Source: an uncultured Coriobacteriia bacterium (GTDB lineage: Bacteria; Actinomycetota; Coriobacteriia; Coriobacteriales; QAMH01). Taken from it: a stretch of DNA of 7,206 nucleotides. The notes under the pieces are model-generated. The model had not been told where the DNA came from, made no database searches, and worked only from the letters and a program-made list of their open reading frames with translations. Both the position numbers and the translations under genes were made by a program. The DNA lies in contig CASDTD010000151.1 of the NCBI GenBank assembly GCA_949283445.1, forward strand, positions 1 through 7,206. Reading direction: 5' to 3'. Shown here in pieces: positions 1 through 5,599 of the stretch (position 1 is its first letter; the number at the start of each line of letters is the position of its first letter).

Positions 1-2424
1 GCTGAGGCGGTTTTCCACCGGCGTGCCTGTCAGCGCGAGCTTATGACGGGCGATAAGCGCCTTCACGGCCTTCGACGCCTGCGTGTTCGTGTTCTTGATG
101 TACTGCGCCTCGTCAAGGGCGATGCAGAAAAACGGGATGGAAGAATACTCGTCGACATCGCGTTTGAGCAGGTCATATGAGGTCACAAGCACCTGGGGGT
201 GGTCATGGCCGCGCTCCACGTCGACGCTCAGGCCCCGCAAGAGCTCCTGACGGTCCCCTTTCGTGCCGACGATGGCGACAACGTCCATGCCGTTTGCGAA
301 CTTCTCGAATTCGGCAAGCCAGTTGTAGACGAGCGAAGCCGGGCACACGATGAGGCTCGGCTGCGCTGGGGCACAGTCATCGTAACGCGCGGCAAGAAAC
401 GAGATGAGCTGCAATGACTTGCCCAAGCCCATCTCGTCGGCCAGAATGCCGCCGAAGCCGTTGTCCGCAAGCGCGTTGAGCCAGTCGAACCCCTCGACCT
501 GATAGGGTCTCATGATGGGCTTCAGATGCGCGGGCAGCTCATGCTTTTCCAGCCGTGTGCCGTCGTGACTGTTGAGCATCCGCTTGAACCCGGAGGTCTT
601 GTGCTTGTCGTCGACGAGCGCATCCAGCTGGAAGATGCGGTACGGCTCGAAGAACACGTCCCCGCCGGCGATGCTCTCGGGCTCGACGCCCACTTCTTCG
701 AGCAGGGCATCCACCTGTTCGAAGTCACCTTCCTTCAAGTCGAGGAAGGTGCCGTCGGCAAGGCGGTGGAAGCGCTTCTTCTGGCGGTAGGACGACAGAA
801 TCGCGGCAAGCTGCGTGCTATCGAAATCTTCGGATGAAACGCTCAGGTCGATCAGATTCGACTTGATGGAAAGCCCGACGACCACGTGGGGGCTGCGCCT
901 GCTCACAAGACGGTCGAACGCGGGGGTCGTGTAAACGTCTGCAAATTCTCTGAGCTCGGCCATGCCCTTGAAGAGCAGACGCGCGATATCTGAGGATTCG
1001 GAAATCCTCAGAGGTTTTTCTTCGGTGCCACGCGACACGCCCTCGACCACCGGGAAATACCGTGACAGCGCCGTGCGCGCATGCGCTTCCGCGATGAAGT
1101 CGCGCACGCCCTTCGTCAGAGTCTGCGGAGTTGTTCCGGCGGCTTCGAACAAATCGACGCGCTCATCACCGTAGCGGCCCTGCGCCACGCAGGTGCAGGC
1201 GGATGCCGCATAATCGAAATAGAGCTCGACCACGCAGGGAACCGGCTTGAGCTCCTGCATTTCAGGCGGTTCGACCACCTCCATGACCGCATCGAGCACG
1301 GGGAGCACGGCCGTGCAGAACGCATTGGCGTCTTCGGCGGAGATGAACTGCGAGGCACTCGGGTCGCAGTAGACGAAGCGCAGGAAATCACGGCAAGAGG
1401 AAAACCCCTCATCGCAACGGTAGAACGTGCCCCCGTACCAGACGTAGAAGTCGTCCGCGAACTCCACGAAACTCAACGCGCCCTCGCGTCTGACGGTAAA
1501 CCCGCCGTCGGGTTCCGCTTCGAACACGGCGCGGACAGGCGGGTTGCCCTCCACGATGCGCGCCCGCTTCGGCTTGTGATTGAGCTCGTTGAGATCGTCG
1601 ACGAACAGGTCGACGTCGGCGCACAGGTTCAAAAGCTCCACCACTTCGGGCGCGGAAAGCGACAGCTCCCCCTTCAGCTCCACCGGGCGCACCGAAAAAC
1701 CGCTCAGCTGGTCGTTTTCCAGCTCTTTGCGGATGCTGATGCACTTTTCGATAAACGCGACGATGGGGCGCGACGACGGGGCGAACGTTTCTGGCTCATG
1801 GAGAAACGAGAGCCGGTTGCCATAGGAGAACACCTGGCGCGCTTGCAGGCTGGTGACAAAGGAATCGAGGTCTTTCACCGCATAGCGAACGCGGCGGTCA
1901 CCCACCCTGAACCGCACGCCCCACGAGCCTTTGTCGTGCACGAACGTGACCTCAAGGCGGATGTCACCCACGTGGTCGTCTTCGGGCTCGTCTTGGCTTT
2001 CGCTTGCGGCAAGGGCCGGCGCGGGGTGTCCGCCAAGCGCAGACTCCAAAAGCCTGACGATACCTTCCGAGGAAACCGCGCTGCGGTTCGCGTCATAGCC
2101 AAGGTAGGTCTCGGGATGCTCGACGAACGCGAGCGCCGCTGCGGCGACGTGTTTGCACATGCCCATCTGGGACAACGCGGCCTGGCATGTGCAATCGTAC
2201 GAACGAATCTTGTGTTCGAGTTCGTCGACGTCGATTTCGACATCGTAGCTCTGACGCCAGTCCTGTCCGCTGGCGACGCGCGCCCGGAGCTTGAACTTCC
2301 CCACTGCCTGTGGTTCGTACAAGCACTTTCTCGTGTGAATGGAATCGGTCGCGCGGGCGATGTTGCGCGCGCGCCGCAAAACGCGCGAGTCGCAGTGCTT
2401 CGTTATGTCCTTCTCTTCCAGCAT
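1..2424 (-). CDS. SWIM zinc-finger SNF2-family DNA-dependent ATPase/helicase, N-terminal 808 residues (C-terminus beyond window)
   Basis: The frame is open from an ATG at 2424 to the window's left edge, giving 808 residues. A SWIM-type zinc site lies near the N-terminus (C78, C80, C90, H92; CxC...CxH), preceded by a basic stretch. Residues about 110-630 form a long acidic-rich region like the bacterial SNF2-associated domain. The SNF2 ATPase domain then begins: RPYQ at 639-642, Walker A DEMGLGKS with K669, PASLVYNW at 695-702, Walker B DEAQ at 771-774 and LTGTP at 798-802. The second RecA lobe (motifs IV-VI) is missing only because the window ends. Such proteins usually run to roughly 1000-1100 residues and use ATP to translocate on double-stranded DNA; the SWIM finger probably binds nucleic acid or protein. 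The cellular role is unknown. An in-frame TAG at 2452-2454 limits the start; ATG 2424 has AAGG eight bases upstream, while GTG 2430 is too close to it. Family assignment is firm, function is not. Confidence 0.93.
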   Translation of the reverse strand, partial: MLEEKDITKHCDSRVLRRARNIARATDSIHTRKCLYEPQAVGKFKLRARVASGQDWRQSYDVEIDVDELEHKIRSYDCTCQAALSQMGMCKHVAAAALAFVEHPETYLGYDANRSAVSSEGIVRLLESALGGHPAPALAASESQDEPEDDHVGDIRLEVTFVHDKGSWGVRFRVGDRRVRYAVKDLDSFVTSLQARQVFSYGNRLSFLHEPETFAPSSRPIVAFIEKCISIRKELENDQLSGFSVRPVELKGELSLSAPEVVELLNLCADVDLFVDDLNELNHKPKRARIVEGNPPVRAVFEAEPDGGFTVRREGALSFVEFADDFYVWYGGTFYRCDEGFSSCRDFLRFVYCDPSASQFISAEDANAFCTAVLPVLDAVMEVVEPPEMQELKPVPCVVELYFDYAASACTCVAQGRYGDERVDLFEAAGTTPQTLTKGVRDFIAEAHARTALSRYFPVVEGVSRGTEEKPLRISESSDIARLLFKGMAELREFADVYTTPAFDRLVSRRSPHVVVGLSIKSNLIDLSVSSEDFDSTQLAAILSSYRQKKRFHRLADGTFLDLKEGDFEQVDALLEEVGVEPESIAGGDVFFEPYRIFQLDALVDDKHKTSGFKRMLNSHDGTRLEKHELPAHLKPIMRPYQVEGFDWLNALADNGFGGILADEMGLGKSLQLISFLAARYDDCAPAQPSLIVCPASLVYNWLAEFEKFANGMDVVAIVGTKGDRQELLRGLSVDVERGHDHPQVLVTSYDLLKRDVDEYSSIPFFCIALDEAQYIKNTNTQASKAVKALIARHKLALTGTPVENRLS

Positions 2425-2458
2425 ACGCACCGCCTTGTCGACCAGGGGAAACTAATAG

Positions 2459-2464
2459 AATATA
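2459..2464 (-). promoter_or_regulatory. Possible -10 element for the SNF2 gene
   Basis: On the minus strand TATATT lies about 35 bases before the ATG at 2424, in an AT-rich patch within GC-rich surroundings. The position suits a -10 box with a short leader. No convincing -35 is visible 17 bases upstream, so this is a weak call from composition and placement. Confidence 0.35.
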
Positions 2465-2518
2465 CCACCTGAGCAAGGCATATGACCGGGTATTTCCCCT
2501 CTTTTACGTGGCGTGAGC

Positions 2519-2528
2519 CCTGTACAGG
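2519..2528. promoter_or_regulatory. Perfect 10-bp palindrome CCTGTACAGG in a divergent promoter region
   Basis: CCTGTACAGG is a perfect palindrome between the divergent SNF2 and serine acetyltransferase genes, upstream of the putative -10 at 2459-2464. It could be an operator half-site pair, but I cannot match it to a known regulator, and a 10-bp palindrome can arise by chance. Confidence 0.25.
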
Positions 2529-2611
2529 CGCAGCGTGAAGGGCGTTTTGCGGCGCGGCAGGACGCCCCCACGCTACAGAATCGCAACGTATTCACGCGTC
2601 CTTGCCGTTCC

Positions 2612-2640
2612 TTGGTATCGTCTTCCGTGCATCAGATAAG
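2612..2640 (+). promoter_or_regulatory. Possible sigma-70-type promoter for serine acetyltransferase
   Basis: TTGGTA (2612-2617) and GATAAG (2635-2640) are separated by 17 bases; each matches four of six consensus positions. Transcription would start near 2647, leaving a leader of about 43 bases before the ATG at 2690. If correct, the in-frame GTG at 2513 would lie upstream of the transcript, supporting the shorter protein. Confidence 0.33.
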
Positions 2641-2677
2641 ACCGGCACCGCGCGAAAACGCAGCGACGTGCCTGCGC

Positions 2678-2684
2678 GAGGAGG
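2678..2684 (+). promoter_or_regulatory. Strong Shine-Dalgarno that fixes the serine acetyltransferase start
   Basis: GAGGAGG lies five bases before ATG 2690. The reading frame is open back to a GTG at 2513, but that upstream 59-residue stretch has no family-like sequence, so this ribosome binding site decides the start. Confidence 0.8.
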
Positions 2685-2689
2685 CGCAC

Positions 2690-3604
2690 ATGTTCAACAA
2701 GAAGCTCGATGACGTCGTCGACAACATCGTGAAGAACTATTACGAATCGGACGAGATCTTCTTCACCGACCCAGACTGGCACTTTCCCAGCAAGGACAAC
2801 ATCATCCAGATCATCACCGACGTCCGCCGCATCATGTTTCCCCGGTACTTCGGAAACGAGCGTCCCACCGAGGCGGGCCCCAAGTACTTCATCGGCGACA
2901 CGCTGACGCAGATTGAGGCCATGCTGCACCACGAGCTCAAAGAGGCGTTTCTGTTCCGCGACAAGAACAGCCGCACCGAAGCGGAAATCGACGCGCAGGT
3001 GAGCGCTATCTGCTCCGATTTCTTCTACAAGATTCCCGAATTGCAAAAGACCTTGCTCAAAGACGTGCAGGCGGCGTTCGACGGCGACCCGGCGGCTGGC
3101 AGCAAGGAAGAGATCATCTTCTCCTACCCGGGCTTCTTCGCGATTTTCGTGTACCGCATCGCGCATGAGTTCGCGCAAGCCGACGTGCCGCTCATCCCGC
3201 GCATCATGAGCGAATACGCGCATAGCCAGACGGGCGTGGACATCGGCGCGGGCGCGCAGATCGGCGACTACTTCTTCATCGACCATGCAACGGGCGTCGT
3301 CATCGGCGAGACGACGGTCATCGGCGACCACGTGAAAATCTACCAAGGCGTGACCTTGGGCGCGCTGTCCACGCGCGCCGGCCAGCAGCTGCGCGGCGTG
3401 AAACGGCACCCCACCATTGAGGACAATGTCACGATTTACGCCAACGCGAGTGTCTTGGGCGGCAAGACCGTCATCGGCGAGAACTCTGTTATCGCCGGCA
3501 GCGCTTTCGTGACCGAGTCGGTGCCGCCGAACTCCCGTGTCGCGCTCAAGAACCAGGAAGTCAGCGTGCGAAACCCCGAGGACAAGGAACACCGCCTGGC
3601 ATAA
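2690..3604 (+). CDS. cysE: Serine O-acetyltransferase (long form, 304 aa)
   Basis: The enzyme transfers acetyl from acetyl-CoA to L-serine, giving O-acetylserine for cysteine synthesis in the cytoplasm. Residues 1-about 170 form a helical N-terminal domain; from about 182 a left-handed beta-helix of hexapeptide repeats follows (DIGAGAQIGDYFFIDHATG, VIGETTVIGDHVKIYQGVTLG). By comparison with E. coli CysE, D184 and H199 correspond to the catalytic Asp143/His158 pair with the same spacing of 15, and H240 in KRHPTI corresponds to His193. The loop before KRHPTI is about six residues longer than in E. coli, as in the longer form seen in many anaerobes. The C-terminus reads EDKEHRLA: it lacks the terminal isoleucine that docks many of these enzymes into cysteine synthase, and the usual G-x-PA turn is replaced by NSRVALKNQ. 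No cysK is beside it. It converges on the ROK gene with 32 bp between stop codons. The symbol cysE is by function; epsC-like naming is also used. Confidence 0.93.
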   Translation: MFNKKLDDVVDNIVKNYYESDEIFFTDPDWHFPSKDNIIQIITDVRRIMFPRYFGNERPTEAGPKYFIGDTLTQIEAMLHHELKEAFLFRDKNSRTEAEIDAQVSAICSDFFYKIPELQKTLLKDVQAAFDGDPAAGSKEEIIFSYPGFFAIFVYRIAHEFAQADVPLIPRIMSEYAHSQTGVDIGAGAQIGDYFFIDHATGVVIGETTVIGDHVKIYQGVTLGALSTRAGQQLRGVKRHPTIEDNVTIYANASVLGGKTVIGENSVIAGSAFVTESVPPNSRVALKNQEVSVRNPEDKEHRLA

Positions 3605-3636
3605 CGGCCATCGCAGCGACGCAGGCGGCGCGCTGT

Positions 3637-4620
3637 CTAGGCCCCATGTTCTTGAGCGAACAGCGCCGCGCCCAGCGCGCCGGCATCGCGCCCCAGACGC
3701 GAGCGCAGCACAGGCGTCTCGCGACAGGGGCCGATGGCATGAGAACGATATTGCACGGTCAGCTGTTCGGCATATAAATCGAAGCTGCCCGCCAGGCCGC
3801 CGCCCAGGAGTATCAACTGCGGATCAAGCACGCTGCTCACCTGCGCAAGCGCCCACCCCAGCGTCTTGCAGAACACGTCGACTGCCTGCAATGCGCGCGC
3901 ATCGCCCAGTTCGAATGCTCGAAACACCGTCACGGCATCCGCGCCATGTTTGGGGCGCAGTCCCGCGACCTCCCCCTTTCCTTGCACGCCCAAGTTCGCG
4001 TAGAGCGCGGGGTTATTGGCATCGACCTCGCGAAACGTGCGCACGAGCCCACGTGCCGAGGCATACTGTTCCAGACAGCCGCTTGCCCCGCAGCCGCACC
4101 TGCGGCCTCCTTTGACCACCTTCATGTGCCCGATTTCCCCACATGCGCCGTTATGGCCCGCAACAAGTCTCCCGCCGATGGTGTAGCCCGCGCCCACTCC
4201 CGTACCCAAGCAGACGAATAGAGACGAATCGGCACCGTGGGCATGCCCCACCTTGGTTTCAGCGTAGGCAGCCGCGTTCGCGTCGTTGATACCCGCAAGC
4301 CCAGCATTGGGAAACACGTCACGCACATGCTCCAGAAGAAGCGGCAGGTCGAGACTCGCGTTGGGCATCATCTCGACGTCCATTCCCCGCATGGGCCCCG
4401 GGACGGCAACGCCCACCGCCTCGATATCGGCACACCGCGCCTGCTGTTGGCGCACGTACGCGCCCAGCTGGCGTGCGAGCTGCGCGCAGGACTGTTCGGT
4501 GTCGAGCGGGCAAGTTTGCGTCGCGTAGCTGGCGATCTTCTTGCCGTCTTCGTCAAGCAGGCAGACTTTCACCGAAGTTCCGCCCACGTCGATGCCCAGC
4601 AAGGTGCCCGGACCTGTCAT
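3637..4620 (-). CDS. ROK-family sugar kinase, probable glucokinase (327 aa)
   Basis: A cytoplasmic ATP-dependent sugar kinase, most likely phosphorylating glucose or a related hexose at position 6. The N-terminal phosphate-binding motif GIDVGGTSVKV is at residues 9-19. The catalytic aspartate is D113 in NDAN (112-115). The ATP-side loop CLGTGVGAGY is at 137-146. The sugar-binding E-x-G-H is E162/G164/H165, and the ROK zinc site is complete: H165 with C175, C177 and C182 in CGCGASGCLEQYAS. A complete zinc site and an intact NDAN aspartate argue for an active kinase, not a ROK repressor, and there is no N-terminal helix-turn-helix. Length is normal for the family. The frame is open to 4695, but ATG 4620 places the phosphate motif at the usual distance from the N-terminus and has AGG eight bases upstream; ATG 4656 is a weaker option. 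Substrate (glucose, ManNAc, allose or other) cannot be told from sequence alone. Confidence 0.92.
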   Translation of the reverse strand: MTGPGTLLGIDVGGTSVKVCLLDEDGKKIASYATQTCPLDTEQSCAQLARQLGAYVRQQQARCADIEAVGVAVPGPMRGMDVEMMPNASLDLPLLLEHVRDVFPNAGLAGINDANAAAYAETKVGHAHGADSSLFVCLGTGVGAGYTIGGRLVAGHNGACGEIGHMKVVKGGRRCGCGASGCLEQYASARGLVRTFREVDANNPALYANLGVQGKGEVAGLRPKHGADAVTVFRAFELGDARALQAVDVFCKTLGWALAQVSSVLDPQLILLGGGLAGSFDLYAEQLTVQYRSHAIGPCRETPVLRSRLGRDAGALGAALFAQEHGA

Positions 4621-4695
4621 GAGACCGACCTGCCTTTCTCTGTCGAAATCACGCATGCACCGTGCTAGACTTCCGAACCGCGCCCGGTGCACCAC

Positions 4696-4725
4696 TTGCC
4701 ATGATACGGTATCGGGCGGTACATG
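4696..4725 (+). promoter_or_regulatory. Possible queD promoter overlapping an 11-bp palindrome
   Basis: TTGCCA (4696-4701, five of six to TTGACA) and TACATG (4720-4725) are 18 bases apart; transcription would start near 4733, about 24 bases before the queD ATG. The spacer holds GATACGGTATC (4703-4713), a perfect 5+1+5 palindrome well placed for an operator. An outer ATGATA/TATCAT pair (4701-4706 and 4736-4741) also brackets the region. The -10 is poor, so the promoter call is tentative. Confidence 0.3.
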
Positions 4726-4746
4726 CCGGCCGCGATATCATGCAAA

Positions 4747-4751
4747 AGGAG
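4747..4751 (+). promoter_or_regulatory. Shine-Dalgarno for queD
   Basis: AGGAG, within AAAAGGAG, stands five bases before ATG 4757. It decides the start: the frame is open back to 4541, but that upstream part overlaps the oppositely oriented kinase gene and shows no family sequence. Confidence 0.8.
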
Positions 4752-4756
4752 TGCTC

Positions 4757-5176
4757 ATGTACGGCCTCAAGACAGAAAGTAGCTTCGATTCTGCCCATTT
4801 CCTAAGCGAGTACGAAGGCAAGTGCGAAAACCTGCATGGCCATCGCTGGCGCGTGGTCGCCTATCTCGAAGCCGACGAGCTTCGCACAGAGGGTGACATG
4901 AAAGACATGGTCGTCGATTTCGGCGCGTTCAAGAAAGCATTGCGCGCTCTGACCGAGGAGCTCGACCACATGTTCATCGTGGAAGAAGGCTCGCTGGCGC
5001 CCGAGACCATCGCCTGTCTCGAACGCGAGAGCTTCAGGCTGCTCATCGTTCCCTGGCGCACCACTGCGGAAAACTTCGCGGTCTACTTTTACGGCAAACT
5101 CGCCGAGCTGGGCTTTCCCGTCGCACAGGTGGACGTGTACGAAACGCCGAACAACTGCGCCATCTACCGCCCGTGA
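4757..5176 (+). CDS. queD: 6-carboxy-5,6,7,8-tetrahydropterin synthase (139 aa)
   Basis: QueD converts 7,8-dihydroneopterin triphosphate to 6-carboxytetrahydropterin, the first committed step to 7-deazaguanines (preQ0, then queuosine in tRNA). The zinc ligands are H14 in FDSAHF and H27 and H29 in the family motif CxxxHGH (C23-E-N-L-H27-G-H29), with C23 the catalytic cysteine. D70-H71 in ELDHMFI match the catalytic Asp-His of E. coli QueD. VVDFGAFK (52-59) and TAENFAVYF mark the conserved core, and the C-terminal VYETPNNCAIYRP carries the glutamate that binds the pterin. The CxxxHGH form separates it from eukaryotic-type PTPS enzymes. Length is in the normal range, slightly longer than E. coli. 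No queC, queE or queF neighbour is in the window, so the rest of the pathway must be elsewhere or absent. The stop codon directly abuts a strong hairpin. Confidence 0.93.
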   Translation: MYGLKTESSFDSAHFLSEYEGKCENLHGHRWRVVAYLEADELRTEGDMKDMVVDFGAFKKALRALTEELDHMFIVEEGSLAPETIACLERESFRLLIVPWRTTAENFAVYFYGKLAELGFPVAQVDVYETPNNCAIYRP

Positions 5177-5203
5177 GGCAGCGACGCCTGGGGCGACGCT
5201 GCC
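5177..5203 (+). terminator. Hairpin directly after the queD stop, probable terminator without U-tract
   Basis: GGCAGCG (5177-5183) pairs with CGCTGCC (5197-5203), and inside, after an A-A mismatch, CGCC (5185-5188) pairs with GGCG (5192-5195) around a TGG loop. The stem begins at the first base after the TGA. No T-run follows (ATAACGTGC), so it may act as a GC-rich terminator, an mRNA 3'-end stabiliser, or both. Its last four bases are the first four of repeat copy 1. Confidence 0.6.
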
Positions 5204-5232
5204 ATAACGTGCACAAACCAAAACGCCACCGG

Positions 5233-5277
5233 TTCCCATGGCGGAATAGCAACATGCTCCTATTTCCCATGGCGGAA
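5233..5277. repeat. 14-bp direct repeat TTCCCATGGCGGAA, two copies 31 bp apart
   Basis: TTCCCATGGCGGAA occurs exactly at 5233-5246 and 5264-5277. Similarity continues for several bases (TAGCA versus AAGCA). Each copy contains the palindrome CCATGG and has self-complementary ends (TTCC/GGAA). The second copy overlaps the left arm of the outer inverted repeat described at 5271-5336. Confidence 0.8.
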
Positions 5278-5336
5278 AAGCAGCGGTATGGCAATCAGCG
5301 AATGCCATACCGCGCTCAAGCGACCATATTTCCGCC
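5271..5336. repeat. Nested inverted repeat: 11-bp hairpin inside an 8-bp outer pair
   Basis: GCGGTATGGCA (5283-5293) is the exact reverse complement of TGCCATACCGC (5303-5313) with a nine-base loop; inside the loop TC/GA can pair further. Outside it, GGCGGAAA (5271-5278) pairs exactly with TTTCCGCC (5329-5336). The right inner arm is the start of repeat copy 2. The structure is symmetrical enough to form in RNA of either strand or as a DNA cruciform. Confidence 0.8.
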
Positions 5337-5451
5337 TCTCGTGTCCGAACAGTCACGATATGGCACACACGGCTTGCCACAACGCGCACAAGAAGCCATC
5401 TTGGAGGCTCGTGCGGCTGCCTAGTCGAGTTCTGGCAATTCGGCATTGCCA
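5289..5451. repeat. Three TGGCA-N9-TGCCA dyads on an exact 72-bp period
   Basis: TGGCA occurs at 5289, 5361 and 5433 and TGCCA at 5303, 5375 and 5447, so each dyad is 19 bp with a nine-base centre and the dyads repeat at exactly 72 bp. The centres differ in sequence (ATCAGCGAA, CACACGGCT, ATTCGGCAT), so the arms are what is conserved. Seventy-two bp is close to seven helical turns, which would put all three on the same DNA face. The third unit has extra pairing options: GGCAAT/ATTGCC and CTGGCAA (5432-5438)/TTGCCAG (5465-5471). Confidence 0.75.
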
Positions 5452-5572
5452 TAAATCGCATAAGTTGCCAGAGGCGCCGCAAAAGTCCGCCAGGACTCGC
5501 TCAAGTTGTCACCAGAGCGAGACAGGCCTGCCATAACTCGTTCAAACGACCACGGCAACACGTCGAATGGCC

Positions 5573-5590
5573 AAAAAGCCACGCAATGGC
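5573..5590 (-). terminator. Possible weak terminator after thrH
   Basis: Read on the minus strand, nine bases after the thrH stop, GCCA pairs with TGGC around TTGCG (5590-5578) and is followed by TTTTT (5577-5573). The stem is only four base pairs, so on its own it would be weak, but position and T-run are right for intrinsic termination. Confidence 0.4.
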
Positions 5591-5599
5591 AACTCGGGT

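Larger units (their letters stand above)
5200..5552. repeat. Five diverged copies of a 24-bp element in a convergent intergenic region
   Basis: This fills most of the 423-bp gene-free stretch between queD and thrH. Copies start at 5200, 5303, 5375, 5447 and 5529, all in one orientation, at spacings of 103, 72, 72 and 82 bp. The consensus begins TGCCATAAC, has CGC-(A/T)-CAA in the middle and ends GACCA. TGCCA, the A at position 7, the G at 12, the AA at 16-17 and the final A are identical in all five; the copy at 5200 is the most diverged in its second half. Between copies the three 72-bp units also share short blocks (for example CTCGTG after copies 2 and 3). I do not recognise the family. 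It may be a degenerate intergenic palindromic repeat family, a protein-binding array, or the remains of a structured RNA. Confidence 0.75.

Noticed and set aside
1081..2472. Plus-strand open frame of 463 codons
   Set aside because: It is antisense to the SNF2 gene, whose protein shows clear motifs. The plus-strand translation has no recognisable domain; long shadow frames are expected in GC-rich DNA.
2513..2689. N-terminal extension of serine acetyltransferase from GTG 2513
   Set aside because: The 59 extra residues look non-coding, lie partly upstream of the candidate promoter, and a GAGGAGG sits correctly before ATG 2690.
2573..3592. Minus-strand open frame of 339 codons
   Set aside because: Antisense to serine acetyltransferase, which has complete catalytic residues and a strong ribosome binding site.
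3605..3636. Terminator between the convergent acetyltransferase and kinase genes
   Set aside because: Only a five-base CAGCG/CGCTG pair (3614-3618/3631-3635) with a 12-base loop and no T-run on either strand; too weak to call.
4621..4756. PreQ1 riboswitch upstream of queD
   Set aside because: The probable leader is short and shows no preQ1-type stem-loop with an A-rich tail pairing to the ribosome binding site.
4802..5482. Minus-strand open frame covering queD and the first part of the repeat array
   Set aside because: It crosses queD in antisense and passes through non-coding repeats; no ribosome binding site or domain supports it.
5288..5536. Plus-strand small protein with 24-residue repeats (CHxxxK pattern)
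   Set aside because: The periodicity follows from the 72-bp DNA repeat, is visible in several frames, and the start has only a poor ribosome binding site. The other spacings (82 and 103 bp) break the frame.
5200..5552. CRISPR array
   Set aside because: Repeats are strongly diverged, intervals are 48-79 bp and irregular at the ends, the intervals themselves share sequence, and no cas gene is present.
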